Positions 1 through 6,550 of a stretch of 8,612 bases of DNA are shown here, in pieces (position 1 is the first letter of the stretch; the number at the start of each line of letters is the position of its first letter). A program made the translations under genes and the position numbers. The notes below the pieces were generated by a model that was given only the letters and a program-made list of their open reading frames with translations, made no database searches and was not told the origin of the DNA. The stretch lies in NCBI GenBank assembly GCA_020328135.1, contig JAIXNA010000030.1:1-8612 (forward strand), written 5' to 3'. The stretch comes from Candidatus Endomicrobiellum dinenymphae. GTDB taxonomy: Bacteria; Elusimicrobiota; Endomicrobiia; Endomicrobiales; Endomicrobiaceae.

Positions 1-16
1 GATTTAAACGATATAA

Positions 17-46
17 ATATAATCAACAATCATTTGTTGATTATAT
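17..46. repeat. Perfect AT-rich inverted repeat (13-bp arms, 4-nt loop)
   Basis: Positions 17-29 are the exact reverse complement of 34-46, with TCAT as the loop; the inner arms read AATCAACAA and TTGTTGATT. Only two pairs of the stem are G-C and no T-run follows, so it is a poor intrinsic terminator. A dyad of this size could be an operator for a dimeric regulator, a transposon end or a transcript-end hairpin for a gene to the left of the window. The symmetry is directly seen; the role is unknown. Confidence 0.6.
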
Positions 47-64
47 ACTTTAACATAACACAAA

Positions 65-93
65 AAGATCTCACAAGAGTCTTGATTTTGTTT
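65..93 (+). terminator. Weak candidate terminator hairpin of an upstream gene
   Basis: AAGA plus CTC (65-68 and 70-72, with one bulged T at 69) can pair with GAGTCTT at 77-83 around an ACAA loop. A T-rich but interrupted tail (GATTTTGTTT) follows. The stem is only seven pairs with a bulge, so the call is tentative. It would end a + strand transcript entering from the left edge, where no coding sequence is visible. Confidence 0.25.
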
Positions 94-115
94 CACCCTT
101 AGATTTTGCTATAAG
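88..115 (+). promoter_or_regulatory. Candidate sigma70 promoter with extended -10 for the his operon
   Basis: TTGTTT at 88-93 is followed by a 16-bp spacer and TATAAG at 110-115, with a TG dinucleotide at 107-108 forming an extended -10 (TGC-TATAAG). It is the best promoter-like match I see upstream of hisG. The predicted start near 121-123 gives an mRNA leader of about 310 nt that begins at the pentanucleotide repeat. No comparable -35/-10 pair is visible closer to hisG. The match is seen; its use as the operon promoter is inference. Confidence 0.4.
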
Positions 116-120
116 TTCCT

Positions 121-185
121 TTAACTTGACTTCACTTCGCTTGACTTAACTTGCTTGAACTTAACTTCGCTTGACTTGAGTTGCC
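121..185. repeat. Degenerate pentanucleotide tandem repeat (TTNAC-like, about 13 units)
   Basis: The 65 bases divide into 13 consecutive five-base units, most of them TTAAC, TTGAC, TTCAC or TTCGC, with a few variants (TTGCT, TGAAC, TTGAG, TTGCC). A 14-base block, ACTTCGCTTGACTT, occurs exactly at 134-147 and again at 164-177, a 30-bp offset of six units. The + strand is pyrimidine-rich and there is no self-complementarity, so this is neither a hairpin nor a CRISPR. The five-base period does not fit a conserved peptide repeat. It may be a slippage-prone tract in the his leader or an intergenic repeat; its function is unknown. Confidence 0.6.
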
Positions 186-237
186 TTTAGAAAAATCTAT
201 TGTGTTATTAGATGCTACAAACAGTTGAAACCAATAA

Positions 238-433
238 AAAAAAGAAGTAAAATTAAAGAAGATACCAAAATTAAGCAGGTTGGATTTAGATCCAGAAGTC
301 AAAGAAGCGATTTTGTTAACCTTAACCTAGTCGCAACATAGAACTAGAAAAAGCAAAAGAACCAGTAATCAAGATAGGAGAATTGAAGTCTCCGATACAC
401 TTTCACTGCGCTCAATATATCACGAGGAATTTA
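238..433 (+). pseudogene. Possible frameshifted gene remnant upstream of hisG
   Basis: From 238 to 327 one frame is open and coding-like, with RLDLDPEVKEAILLTLT before a TAG at 328. One base over, the frame from 326 continues SRNIELEKAKEPVIKIGELK up to a TGA at 434-436. Read across a single frameshift near 326-329 they make a charged, helical polypeptide of about 65 residues, as expected from a decayed C-terminal end of a gene. I do not recognise the family. No convincing start codon with a ribosome site is present, and an 8-A run at 236-243 precedes it. It could also be chance in AT-rich leader DNA. The rest of 186-432 shows only weak short inverted repeats. Confidence 0.25.
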
Positions 434-1140
434 TGAGAAAAATTATTATTGCGCTACCGAAAGGCAGGCGGCTCTTAAGCCGAGCGTACAGCGTTTTCAA
501 AAAAGCTAAGTACACATCACAATCTTTGGAGAAGGAAATTGAGTTGCGCGAGCGAAAACAATTAGAATTTGAGTGCGACAACGGCGAGGCTACATTCCTG
601 CTAGTTCGCGTCGCGGACGTTCCGCAATATGTCGATAAAAATTGGGCGGACATCGGAATTTCCACGTTTGATGGCTATCGTGAGTATGAGTTGGAAAATA
701 CCACTTCCCAACGTTCAATGCGTGGCGACAACTTTGTAACGAATATCTTCGCAGATTTGAAATTGTGTGAAAAATCAAGATTTTGCGTTGCGGGAGAGCC
801 AAAAAGATTGGAATTTTATGAACAGTGCAAGCAAAACGATGATAAAATTCTCACGATTGCCACTCAACATCCGAACATCGCGGCGAAGTATTTTTCGCAG
901 AAAAGCATGGTGGTTGACATTATAACGATTACAGGTTCATCTGAAATAATGCCCAAGTATGGCGAGGTTGATGCAATATTTGATATTGTTGAGAGCGGTA
1001 GGGCGTTGGAGGAAAATGGACTAATAATTTTTGAGGAAGCTACGTTGATTAAAACCAAAATCTTAGTGAGTAAGGCGGCGTTAAAATACGATGAAAATAT
1101 TTCAAAAATGATAGGGAGACTTGAAAATGTTATTAAATAG
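433..1140 (+). CDS. hisG: ATP phosphoribosyltransferase, short form (HisG)
   Basis: First committed step of histidine synthesis: ATP + PRPP to phosphoribosyl-ATP, in the cytosol. The 235-residue protein opens with the family signature IALPKGR (6-11). It has the LLVRVADVPQYV segment (56-67), followed by ADIGI (72-76), and the PRPP-binding stretch DAIFDIVESGRALEENGL (180-197), ending without the roughly 80-residue C-terminal ACT-like regulatory domain of long-form HisG. It is therefore a short-form enzyme. Short forms normally need the HisRS-like subunit HisZ for activity and feedback control, and no hisZ is present here. At 235 residues it is somewhat longer than the usual 200-215, with extra residues around 88-100 and 121-136. 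The ATG is set by GAGGA at 424-428, 4 nt upstream. It is the first gene of the operon and overlaps hisD. Confidence 0.95.
   Translation: MRKIIIALPKGRRLLSRAYSVFKKAKYTSQSLEKEIELRERKQLEFECDNGEATFLLVRVADVPQYVDKNWADIGISTFDGYREYELENTTSQRSMRGDNFVTNIFADLKLCEKSRFCVAGEPKRLEFYEQCKQNDDKILTIATQHPNIAAKYFSQKSMVVDIITITGSSEIMPKYGEVDAIFDIVESGRALEENGLIIFEEATLIKTKILVSKAALKYDENISKMIGRLENVIK
1114..1118 (+). promoter_or_regulatory. Ribosome binding site that decides the hisD start
   Basis: GGGAG lies inside the end of hisG, 8 nt before the ATG at 1127 but only 2 nt before the in-frame TTG at 1121. The spacing favours the ATG as the hisD start. Confidence 0.6.
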
Positions 1141-2368
1141 GGACTTGTCGATCGTAAAAAAACGACGACAAGATATAAATGTCAAAGCGGAGCAGACGGT
1201 TAAGGCGATACTTGACAACGTGCGGGAAAATGGCGATAGCGCAGTTAAGGCGTATGCGGAAAAGTTTGATAGTTTCGTTGGATATAGTTTTGAGATTGAA
1301 AACGCCGTTAAAGAAAATGCGGACTTTATGCGGATTTTGGAACGCGCTAAAACGCAAATTATAGAATTTCATAAAAATCAAATTGAAAAATCGTGGTCTA
1401 TGAGCAAGGATAACGGCGTGATTATGGGGCAAATCGCGCGACCATTGAAGCGCGTGGCGATGTATGTTCCAGGAGGTACGGCGAATTATCCTTCTTCCGT
1501 TTTGATGAATGTTATCCCAGCAAAATTGGCGGGCGTAAGCGAAATTATAATGCTGTGTCCAAATCCAAATGACGAAGTTTTAATGGCGGCGAAAGTTGCG
1601 GGCGTGGATAGAATCTACAAAATTGGCGGCGCACAGGCAATAGCGGCGGTAGCGTATGGCACGGAAAGCATACCAAAAGTTGATAAGATAGTTGGTCCTG
1701 GCAACATCTATGTTGCAATGGCGAAGAAACAGGTGTATGGCGAGGTTGACATCGATATGATTGCAGGACCGTCCGAAGTGTTAGTAATTGCGGACAAAAC
1801 TGCAAGTCCAAAATATATCGCTGCAGACTTGATGAGTCAAGCGGAGCATGATAAATTGGCAAGGGCGATACTTATTACAACGAGTGAGAAAATTTTGATT
1901 GACACCGAAAAAGAATTAGAACGACAGTTTTCGTATTTGGAACGGCGAGAAATAATCGAGGATGCTCTTAGAAATTATGGGGTTGGAATTGCGGTTGATA
2001 ATTTAGAAAAAGCGTTTGAATTGTCAAACGAAATTGCTCCTGAACATTTGGAAATTCTAACGGAGAATCCATTGGAAAAATTGCCAAAAGTTAAAAATGC
2101 GGGATCGATATTCTTAGGCGAGAACACGCCCGAATCGTTGGGCGATTATATGAGCGGCGCTAACCACGTTTTGCCTACAGGCGGAACGGCGAAATTCTAT
2201 TCATCGCTTGGCGTTTATGATTTTGTGAAGGTTAGTTCGTACAGCTACTATCCGCGAGAAATTTTGGCAGATTTCAAAGATGACGTGATAAAATTTGCAA
2301 AATTAGAAGGGTTAAGCGCGCATGTAAATTCGATTAAAGTTAGATTCGAGGCGAGTTCTGATGATTAG
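1127..2368 (+). CDS. hisD: Histidinol dehydrogenase (HisD)
   Basis: Catalyses the last two oxidations, histidinol to histidinal to histidine, with NAD+ and a zinc ion. The 413-residue product (usual about 430) shows the signature region with IAGPSEVLVIAD at 213-224. The expected zinc ligands are Q238 and H241 (MSQAEHD), D340 (LGDYMSG) and H399 (LSAHVNS), and the catalytic pair is E306-H307 (IAPEHL). All of these catalytic positions are intact. I chose ATG 1127 over TTG 1121 because the GGGAG site is 8 nt from the former and 2 nt from the latter. The gene overlaps hisG by 14 nt and hisC by 8 nt, consistent with translational coupling. Confidence 0.96.
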   Translation: MLLNRDLSIVKKRRQDINVKAEQTVKAILDNVRENGDSAVKAYAEKFDSFVGYSFEIENAVKENADFMRILERAKTQIIEFHKNQIEKSWSMSKDNGVIMGQIARPLKRVAMYVPGGTANYPSSVLMNVIPAKLAGVSEIIMLCPNPNDEVLMAAKVAGVDRIYKIGGAQAIAAVAYGTESIPKVDKIVGPGNIYVAMAKKQVYGEVDIDMIAGPSEVLVIADKTASPKYIAADLMSQAEHDKLARAILITTSEKILIDTEKELERQFSYLERREIIEDALRNYGVGIAVDNLEKAFELSNEIAPEHLEILTENPLEKLPKVKNAGSIFLGENTPESLGDYMSGANHVLPTGGTAKFYSSLGVYDFVKVSSYSYYPREILADFKDDVIKFAKLEGLSAHVNSIKVRFEASSDD

Positions 2369-3398
2369 TGAAAAAGTTAAAAAGTTAAAACCATACGTTG
2401 CAGGAATTCAGCCAGAAGGCGATGGTTGGATAAAATTAAACGCTAACGAAAACACATATCCGCCTTCTCCGGCCGTTGCAAACGCTATAAAAAGTTTTGA
2501 CTTTGCCAGACTTCGTTTATATCCAAATAGCGACAGTAATGAGTTACGCGAGGCCATACTTCAAAAATTTAATTTAGAGACGTTGGAATGCTGCTTCGTC
2601 GGCAACAGCTCGGATGAGGTTTTAGCGATAGCATTTCAGACATTTTTTAGCGGCAAAACAAATATTTTAACGCCGGACATTTCATACAGCTTTTACAGCG
2701 TTTGGGCTCAAATGTATGATATTGGCTTAACGCAAATTCGATTAAATCAAGATTTTAGCATTGACGTTAGTCAATACAAAAATGGTAATGGAGTTATAAT
2801 TGCCAATCCTAATGCGCCGACTTCTGTTGCTCTCTCTAAATTGAGAGTTGAAGAAATCGTTAAAAACAATCCAAAGCGCGTCGTAATTATTGATGAGGCA
2901 TATGTGGATTTTGGAGCGGAAACGGCGATTTGCTTAACAAAAAAATATGATAATCTATTGGTTGTTCGCACGTTTTCAAAATCATATTCGCTTGCGGGAT
3001 TGCGCGTTGGGTTTGCAGTCGGAAATAGTCAATTAATAAATGCAATAAATACAGTAAAAAAGTCGTTTAATTCCTATCCATTGGATATGCTGGCGCAAAT
3101 TGGAGCAAAGGCGGCATTGCAAGACGAAAAATATTTTTACGAGAGCCTAGGGCGCATAATTGTAACCCGTGACAAAACGGCCAGAGCTTTGAAAGAGATG
3201 GGAATAAATGTTTTGAATTCAAGCGCAAATTTTTTATTTATTGAATTCGAAGACGCAAAAGAAGTTTATGAAAAATTGTTAGAGAATAAAATATTAGCGC
3301 GTTATTGGAATAAACCTAGAATAAACAAATTCTTACGAGTAACAATAGGTACTGAAAAAGAAATGGAGGCGTTTATACAATGCGTGAAACAACTTTAA
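2361..3398 (+). CDS. hisC: Histidinol-phosphate aminotransferase (HisC)
   Basis: PLP-dependent fold-type I aminotransferase converting imidazole acetol phosphate + glutamate to histidinol phosphate + 2-oxoglutarate. Over 345 residues it shows LNANENTYPP near the N-terminus (26-35) and the PLP-contact ANPNAPT (148-154). DEAYVDF (178-184) carries the Asp that contacts the pyridine nitrogen, the Schiff-base lysine is K207 in RTFSKSYSLAGLRVG, and the phosphate/carboxylate-binding Arg is R326 in LRVTIGT. Length is normal for the family. It starts at an ATG inside the end of hisD, with GAGG 9 nt upstream, and overlaps hisB by 19 nt. Some HisC proteins also act on aromatic amino acids, but the operon setting points to histidine synthesis. 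Confidence 0.95.
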   Translation: MISEKVKKLKPYVAGIQPEGDGWIKLNANENTYPPSPAVANAIKSFDFARLRLYPNSDSNELREAILQKFNLETLECCFVGNSSDEVLAIAFQTFFSGKTNILTPDISYSFYSVWAQMYDIGLTQIRLNQDFSIDVSQYKNGNGVIIANPNAPTSVALSKLRVEEIVKNNPKRVVIIDEAYVDFGAETAICLTKKYDNLLVVRTFSKSYSLAGLRVGFAVGNSQLINAINTVKKSFNSYPLDMLAQIGAKAALQDEKYFYESLGRIIVTRDKTARALKEMGINVLNSSANFLFIEFEDAKEVYEKLLENKILARYWNKPRINKFLRVTIGTEKEMEAFIQCVKQL

Positions 3399-3958
3399 CA
3401 AGAAAGACTGGAGAAACTGAGATTGAAATCGTCTTAAATTTAAACCGGAAAGGCGAAAGTAAAATTAGCACGGGGATCGGTTTTTTTGATCATATGTTGA
3501 ACCTATTTGCTTTTCAAGCAGAGGTAGCATTAAGCGTGACGGCAAATGGCGACTTAAATGTCGATGGACACCACACGGTTGAAGATGTTGGGATAATTTT
3601 AGGGCAAGCAGTGAAAAACGCTCTTGGCGACAAGATAGGTATTAACCGCTATGGCTCTGCAAAAATTCCAATGGATGATGTTTTAGTTGAAACTGTTCTT
3701 GATATTTCTAACCGTCCATATCTTGTTTTCAATGTGGAATTGCATGTTTATAAAGTTGGCGATTTTGAAACGGAGCTGACAGAGGAATTTTTCAGAGCGT
3801 TTGCTGTAAACGCGGGGATAACTATGCACATTAACGTCGCCTATGGGAAGAATGCGCATCACATAATCGAAGGAATTTTCAAATCGTTCGGACGCGCATT
3901 GGGCGAGGCGATAAAGATTAGTAGCGATAGTATTCCTTCGACGAAAAGGATTTTGTAA
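3380..3958 (+). CDS. hisB: Imidazoleglycerol-phosphate dehydratase, monofunctional (HisB)
   Basis: Dehydrates imidazole glycerol phosphate to imidazole acetol phosphate, with Mn2+ bound by conserved histidine clusters. The 192-residue protein has FFDHML (35-40), the signature DGHHTVEDVG (62-71) and the second cluster NAHHIIE (158-164), ending in IPSTKR (185-190). This is the standard size of the stand-alone dehydratase. The N-terminal HAD histidinol-phosphatase domain of the enterobacterial bifunctional HisB is absent, so the pathway needs a separate phosphatase (see the PHP gene). The ATG has GGAGG 10 nt upstream, inside hisC, and its stop abuts the hisH start exactly. Confidence 0.96.
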   Translation: MRETTLTRKTGETEIEIVLNLNRKGESKISTGIGFFDHMLNLFAFQAEVALSVTANGDLNVDGHHTVEDVGIILGQAVKNALGDKIGINRYGSAKIPMDDVLVETVLDISNRPYLVFNVELHVYKVGDFETELTEEFFRAFAVNAGITMHINVAYGKNAHHIIEGIFKSFGRALGEAIKISSDSIPSTKRIL

Positions 3959-4519
3959 ATGATTGCTGTTATTGATTATAATGTGGGCAACGTCAGCAGC
4001 GTTTTGAATATGTGCCGTCGTTTGGACGTAGCTGCCGCGCTCACTAGGGACCCCGATAAAATTAAAAAAGTAAACGGTATAATTCTGCCCGGCGTAGGAA
4101 GCTTCCATGTGGCTATGCGGAATTTGACAGAGTTTGGATTGATAGGCGTTCTAAACGAGAGCAAGACAAAAGGCGCAAAAATAATGGGCATTTGTTTAGG
4201 TATGCAAATTCTATTTGAAAAAGGGTTTGAGGGTGGTGAAACAGCGGGACTTGGATACCTAAAAGGCAATGTAGATTTAATTAAGACCACTGACAAACTG
4301 CCACATATGGGTTGGAACAATATTAGTACGGGCGACGTTTATTTTGTCCACTCGTACATGGCGGAGTACACGGATGATTGCATTGAGTTCGCAGAATATG
4401 GCGGCGTGAAAATCCCTGCAATCGTACAAAAAGATAATGTTATGGGCTGCCAATTTCACCCTGAAAAAAGCGGTAAAGTTGGCGAAGAAATTTTAAGCAA
4501 GTGGATGGCAAGTTTATGA
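3959..4519 (+). CDS. hisH: Imidazole glycerol phosphate synthase, glutaminase subunit (HisH)
   Basis: Class I glutamine amidotransferase that releases ammonia from glutamine and channels it to HisF. The catalytic triad is visible: C79 in GICLGMQ, and H167 and E169 in CQFHPEKSG. PGVGSF (44-49), the HMGWN (116-120) motif and VHSYM (130-134) are also in place. At 186 residues it is short for HisH (usually about 195-215). The shortening appears to lie between HMGWNNI and the VYFVHSY strand, where other members carry a loop. The ATG directly follows the hisB stop, with AAAAGGA 8 nt upstream, and the gene overlaps hisA by 4 nt (ATGA). It should form a heterodimer with HisF, encoded two genes downstream. 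Confidence 0.95.
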   Translation: MIAVIDYNVGNVSSVLNMCRRLDVAAALTRDPDKIKKVNGIILPGVGSFHVAMRNLTEFGLIGVLNESKTKGAKIMGICLGMQILFEKGFEGGETAGLGYLKGNVDLIKTTDKLPHMGWNNISTGDVYFVHSYMAEYTDDCIEFAEYGGVKIPAIVQKDNVMGCQFHPEKSGKVGEEILSKWMASL

Positions 4520-5193
4520 TAATTCCCGCTATTGACTTATTGGGCGGCGAGGCGGTTCGTTTATATAAGGGAGATTATGAGCAAAAAACTGTGTATAGCA
4601 AAAACCCCGCTGAACTTGCCCAAAACTTCAAAGATATGGGCGCAGAACTTCTACATATCGTTGATTTAGACGGGGCGAAGAGCGGACTGGTCACAAACTA
4701 TGAAATAATTAAGAAAATAGGCAAAACAATCCCCGTTCAAGTAGGCGGTGGAATTAGAACAGCTGAAACTGTTGAAGAATATTTACAAATTGCTAACAGA
4801 GTAATTTTAGGAACTATTAGCGTGAAAGAGCCTCGGTTTGTGTACGATATGGTGGATAAATATGGTGTGGATAGAATTGTTGTAGGCGTTGACGTTCGCA
4901 ATGGGAAAGTATCAATCAACGGTTGGCTCGAAGACAGTAGCGTGGATTATCTTAAATTTATCGATACATTGCCTGTGGAAATTATTGTTGTCACTGACAT
5001 TTCTAGAGACGGCACATTGACTTCGCCAAACTGGAATATGTATGAGAAAATTAGAAACAAAAAGGTTATAGTTAGCGGCGGTATAGCGAGCGACGATGAC
5101 ATTAAAAAAGCCGGCAAATACTATGGCGTGATAGTTGGCAAGGCGTATTATGAGGGAAAGGTGGATTTAGAGCGATGCTTAAAAAGAGGATAA
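4516..5193 (+). CDS. hisA: ProFAR isomerase, (beta/alpha)8 barrel (HisA)
   Basis: Amadori isomerisation of ProFAR to PRFAR, the step before IGP synthase. The product from ATG 4516 begins MIIPAIDLLGGEAVRL, the canonical HisA N-terminus, with the catalytic Asp at D7. The second catalytic Asp is D126 in VGVDVRNG, and the phosphate-binding loops include VGGGIRT (76-82), VTDISRDGTL (159-168) and VSGGIAS (186-192). It has 225 residues against about 240 in typical members. An in-frame GTG at 4501 would add five residues before the conserved start, so I reject it. The ATGA overlap with the hisH stop suggests coupling, and GGATGG at 4503-4508 is a weak ribosome site. The internal half-barrel duplication shared with HisF is known for the family. 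Confidence 0.95.
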   Translation: MIIPAIDLLGGEAVRLYKGDYEQKTVYSKNPAELAQNFKDMGAELLHIVDLDGAKSGLVTNYEIIKKIGKTIPVQVGGGIRTAETVEEYLQIANRVILGTISVKEPRFVYDMVDKYGVDRIVVGVDVRNGKVSINGWLEDSSVDYLKFIDTLPVEIIVVTDISRDGTLTSPNWNMYEKIRNKKVIVSGGIASDDDIKKAGKYYGVIVGKAYYEGKVDLERCLKRG

Positions 5194-5939
5194 TTCCGTG
5201 CTTGGATATTGCAAATGGAAAAGTTGTCAAAGGCATCAATTTTATAGATTTAGTTGATGTTGGCGACGCTGTTGAAGTTGCAAAGCGATACGAACAGCAA
5301 TGCGCCGATGAAGTTGTATTTCTCGATATTACTGCTACATACGAGAATCGCGATACTATTTATGATTTAATCAAACGCGCTGCAAGCGAACTTTCTATTC
5401 CCCTTACTGTCGGAGGAGGAATTCGTGCGGTTGATGATTTTCGCAAAATTCTATCTTGTGGGGCAGATAAAGTGGCGATAAACTCGTCTGCTGTTGCCAA
5501 TCCAAACTTAATCCGCGAGGTAAGCGAGGAATTTGGTAGGCAATGCGTTAATGTAGCAATTGATGGTAAATTGCTTGATGGCGGTTATAAAGTTTTTGTC
5601 AAGGGCGGTCGTGAGAACGCGGGGCTTGATTTGGTCGAATGGGCGAAGAAATGCGAGGACTTGGGAGCGGGAGAAATTCTTCTCACCTCTATGGATGGCG
5701 ATGGTACGCAAAATGGCTATGATATTGCAATGATAAATGCGGTTTGTGATAGAGTAAATATTCCAGTAATCGCAAGCGGCGGATGTGGGAGCATAGATGA
5801 TATTATCGACGTTTTCAAGAACACCAATTGTGATGCGGCATTGGTAGCAAGCCTTTTCCACTATGGAATGGCGACAGTAAATGATGTGAAAATTCAAATG
5901 GAAAGGAGTGGTATATCGTGCAGAATATTGACGGTCTAA
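5175..5939 (+). CDS. hisF: Imidazole glycerol phosphate synthase, cyclase subunit (HisF)
   Basis: (beta/alpha)8 barrel that uses ammonia from HisH to turn PRFAR into imidazole glycerol phosphate and AICAR. The 254-residue protein shows [17 protein letters not shown] (4-20) with catalytic D11, the second catalytic D130 in AIDGK, phosphate loops VGGGIRA (79-85) and SGGCGS (201-206), and [13 protein letters not shown] (171-183), which carries D176. Length and active-site residues are normal. It overlaps hisA by 19 nt and hisIE by 22 nt. AAAGGTGGA at 5157-5165, about 9 nt before the ATG, can serve as its ribosome site. AICAR released here feeds purine synthesis. Confidence 0.96.
   Translation: MLKKRIIPCLDIANGKVVKGINFIDLVDVGDAVEVAKRYEQQCADEVVFLDITATYENRDTIYDLIKRAASELSIPLTVGGGIRAVDDFRKILSCGADKVAINSSAVANPNLIREVSEEFGRQCVNVAIDGKLLDGGYKVFVKGGRENAGLDLVEWAKKCEDLGAGEILLTSMDGDGTQNGYDIAMINAVCDRVNIPVIASGGCGSIDDIIDVFKNTNCDAALVASLFHYGMATVNDVKIQMERSGISCRILTV
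5903..5908 (+). promoter_or_regulatory. Ribosome binding site for the GTG start of hisIE
   Basis: AAGGAG inside hisF sits 9 nt before GTG 5918. It is a strong site and supports the non-ATG start. Confidence 0.6.
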
Positions 5940-6550
5940 TTCCCGCCATCGTGCAGGATTATTACACAGGCAAGGCGCTAATGCTCGCCTATGTTAATCA
6001 GGAGAGCTATGACTATATGCTTAAAAACGGCGAAACTTGTTTTTGGTCGCGCTCGCGGCAAAAATTATGGCATAAAGGCGAAACTTCAGGCAATGTGCAA
6101 AAAATTAAAAATATGATATTTGACTGTGATAGCGATGCGCTGCTAATCCAAGTGGAGCAAACTGGGACAGGCGCTTGCCACACAGGAAGTTATAGTTGTT
6201 TTGGGGATAGCGCGGCGGGTGGATATGAGATTTTAGATGATGTTTACAACCAAATAATTGATCGAAAAAATAATCCAAAAGAAAGGTCGTACACCAACTA
6301 TCTTTTAGAAAACGGTATTGATAAAATCTGCAAGAAAATTGGCGAAGAGGCTAGCGAAACCATTATAGCCGCAAAGAATGAAAATAAAAATGATCTGATT
6401 GGCGAGATTGTTGATTTGGTATATCACTTAGAAGTTTTAATGTTTGTCAGCAGCATAACGCCTAAAGATATACGCTCGAAGCTCGCCGAACGACACGCAA
6501 AAGAGGGTAATTTGAAAATTGCAAGTAAAAAGAGTGATTTCCGTGCTTGA
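5918..6550 (+). CDS. hisIE: Fused phosphoribosyl-AMP cyclohydrolase / phosphoribosyl-ATP pyrophosphatase (HisIE)
   Basis: Bifunctional enzyme for steps two and three: the C-terminal HisE domain cleaves pyrophosphate from phosphoribosyl-ATP, and the N-terminal HisI domain opens the adenine ring of phosphoribosyl-AMP. HisI (about 1-100) shows [27 protein letters not shown] (42-58), the Mg-binding DCDSDA (69-74) and the zinc cysteines C87 (ACHTG) and C94 (SCF). HisE (about 105-205) is an all-alpha MazG-like domain with [12 protein letters not shown] (143-154) and [12 protein letters not shown] (163-174), which carry the metal-binding acidic residues. At 210 residues it is a normal length for the fusion. 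The GTG start has a strong AAGGAG site. It overlaps hisF by 22 nt and the PHP gene by 8 nt. Confidence 0.95.
   Translation: MQNIDGLIPAIVQDYYTGKALMLAYVNQESYDYMLKNGETCFWSRSRQKLWHKGETSGNVQKIKNMIFDCDSDALLIQVEQTGTGACHTGSYSCFGDSAAGGYEILDDVYNQIIDRKNNPKERSYTNYLLENGIDKICKKIGEEASETIIAAKNENKNDLIGEIVDLVYHLEVLMFVSSITPKDIRSKLAERHAKEGNLKIASKKSDFRA
6530..6534 (+). promoter_or_regulatory. Ribosome binding site that favours GTG 6543 for the PHP gene
   Basis: AAGAG lies 8 nt before GTG 6543, a spacing close to that used by hisIE. The upstream in-frame TTG 6519 and GTG 6534 have no comparable site at a usable distance. Confidence 0.4.

Noticed and set aside
121..185. CRISPR-like array
   Set aside because: The units are five bases long, contiguous and degenerate; there are no spacers.
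116..432. Histidine T-box or His-codon leader peptide
   Set aside because: No AGGGTGG-type T-box core is visible. The only short frame with an ATG (210s, MLQTVETNKKKK) has no histidine codons and no ribosome site.
1121..1126. TTG 1121 as the hisD start
   Set aside because: It lies only 2 nt from the GGGAG ribosome site; ATG 1127 has an 8-nt spacing.
3683..4108. Long open frame on the minus strand across hisB/hisH
   Set aside because: It is antisense to two well-supported genes and has no family features. The same holds for the minus-strand frame at 5508-5897.
4501..4515. GTG 4501 as the hisA start
   Set aside because: It adds MDGKF before the conserved MIIPAIDL start, while ATG 4516 gives the canonical N-terminus and an ATGA overlap.
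6519..6542. TTG 6519 or GTG 6534 as the PHP gene start
   Set aside because: Neither has a well-spaced ribosome site and both add residues before the usual PHP N-terminus. They are not fully excluded.
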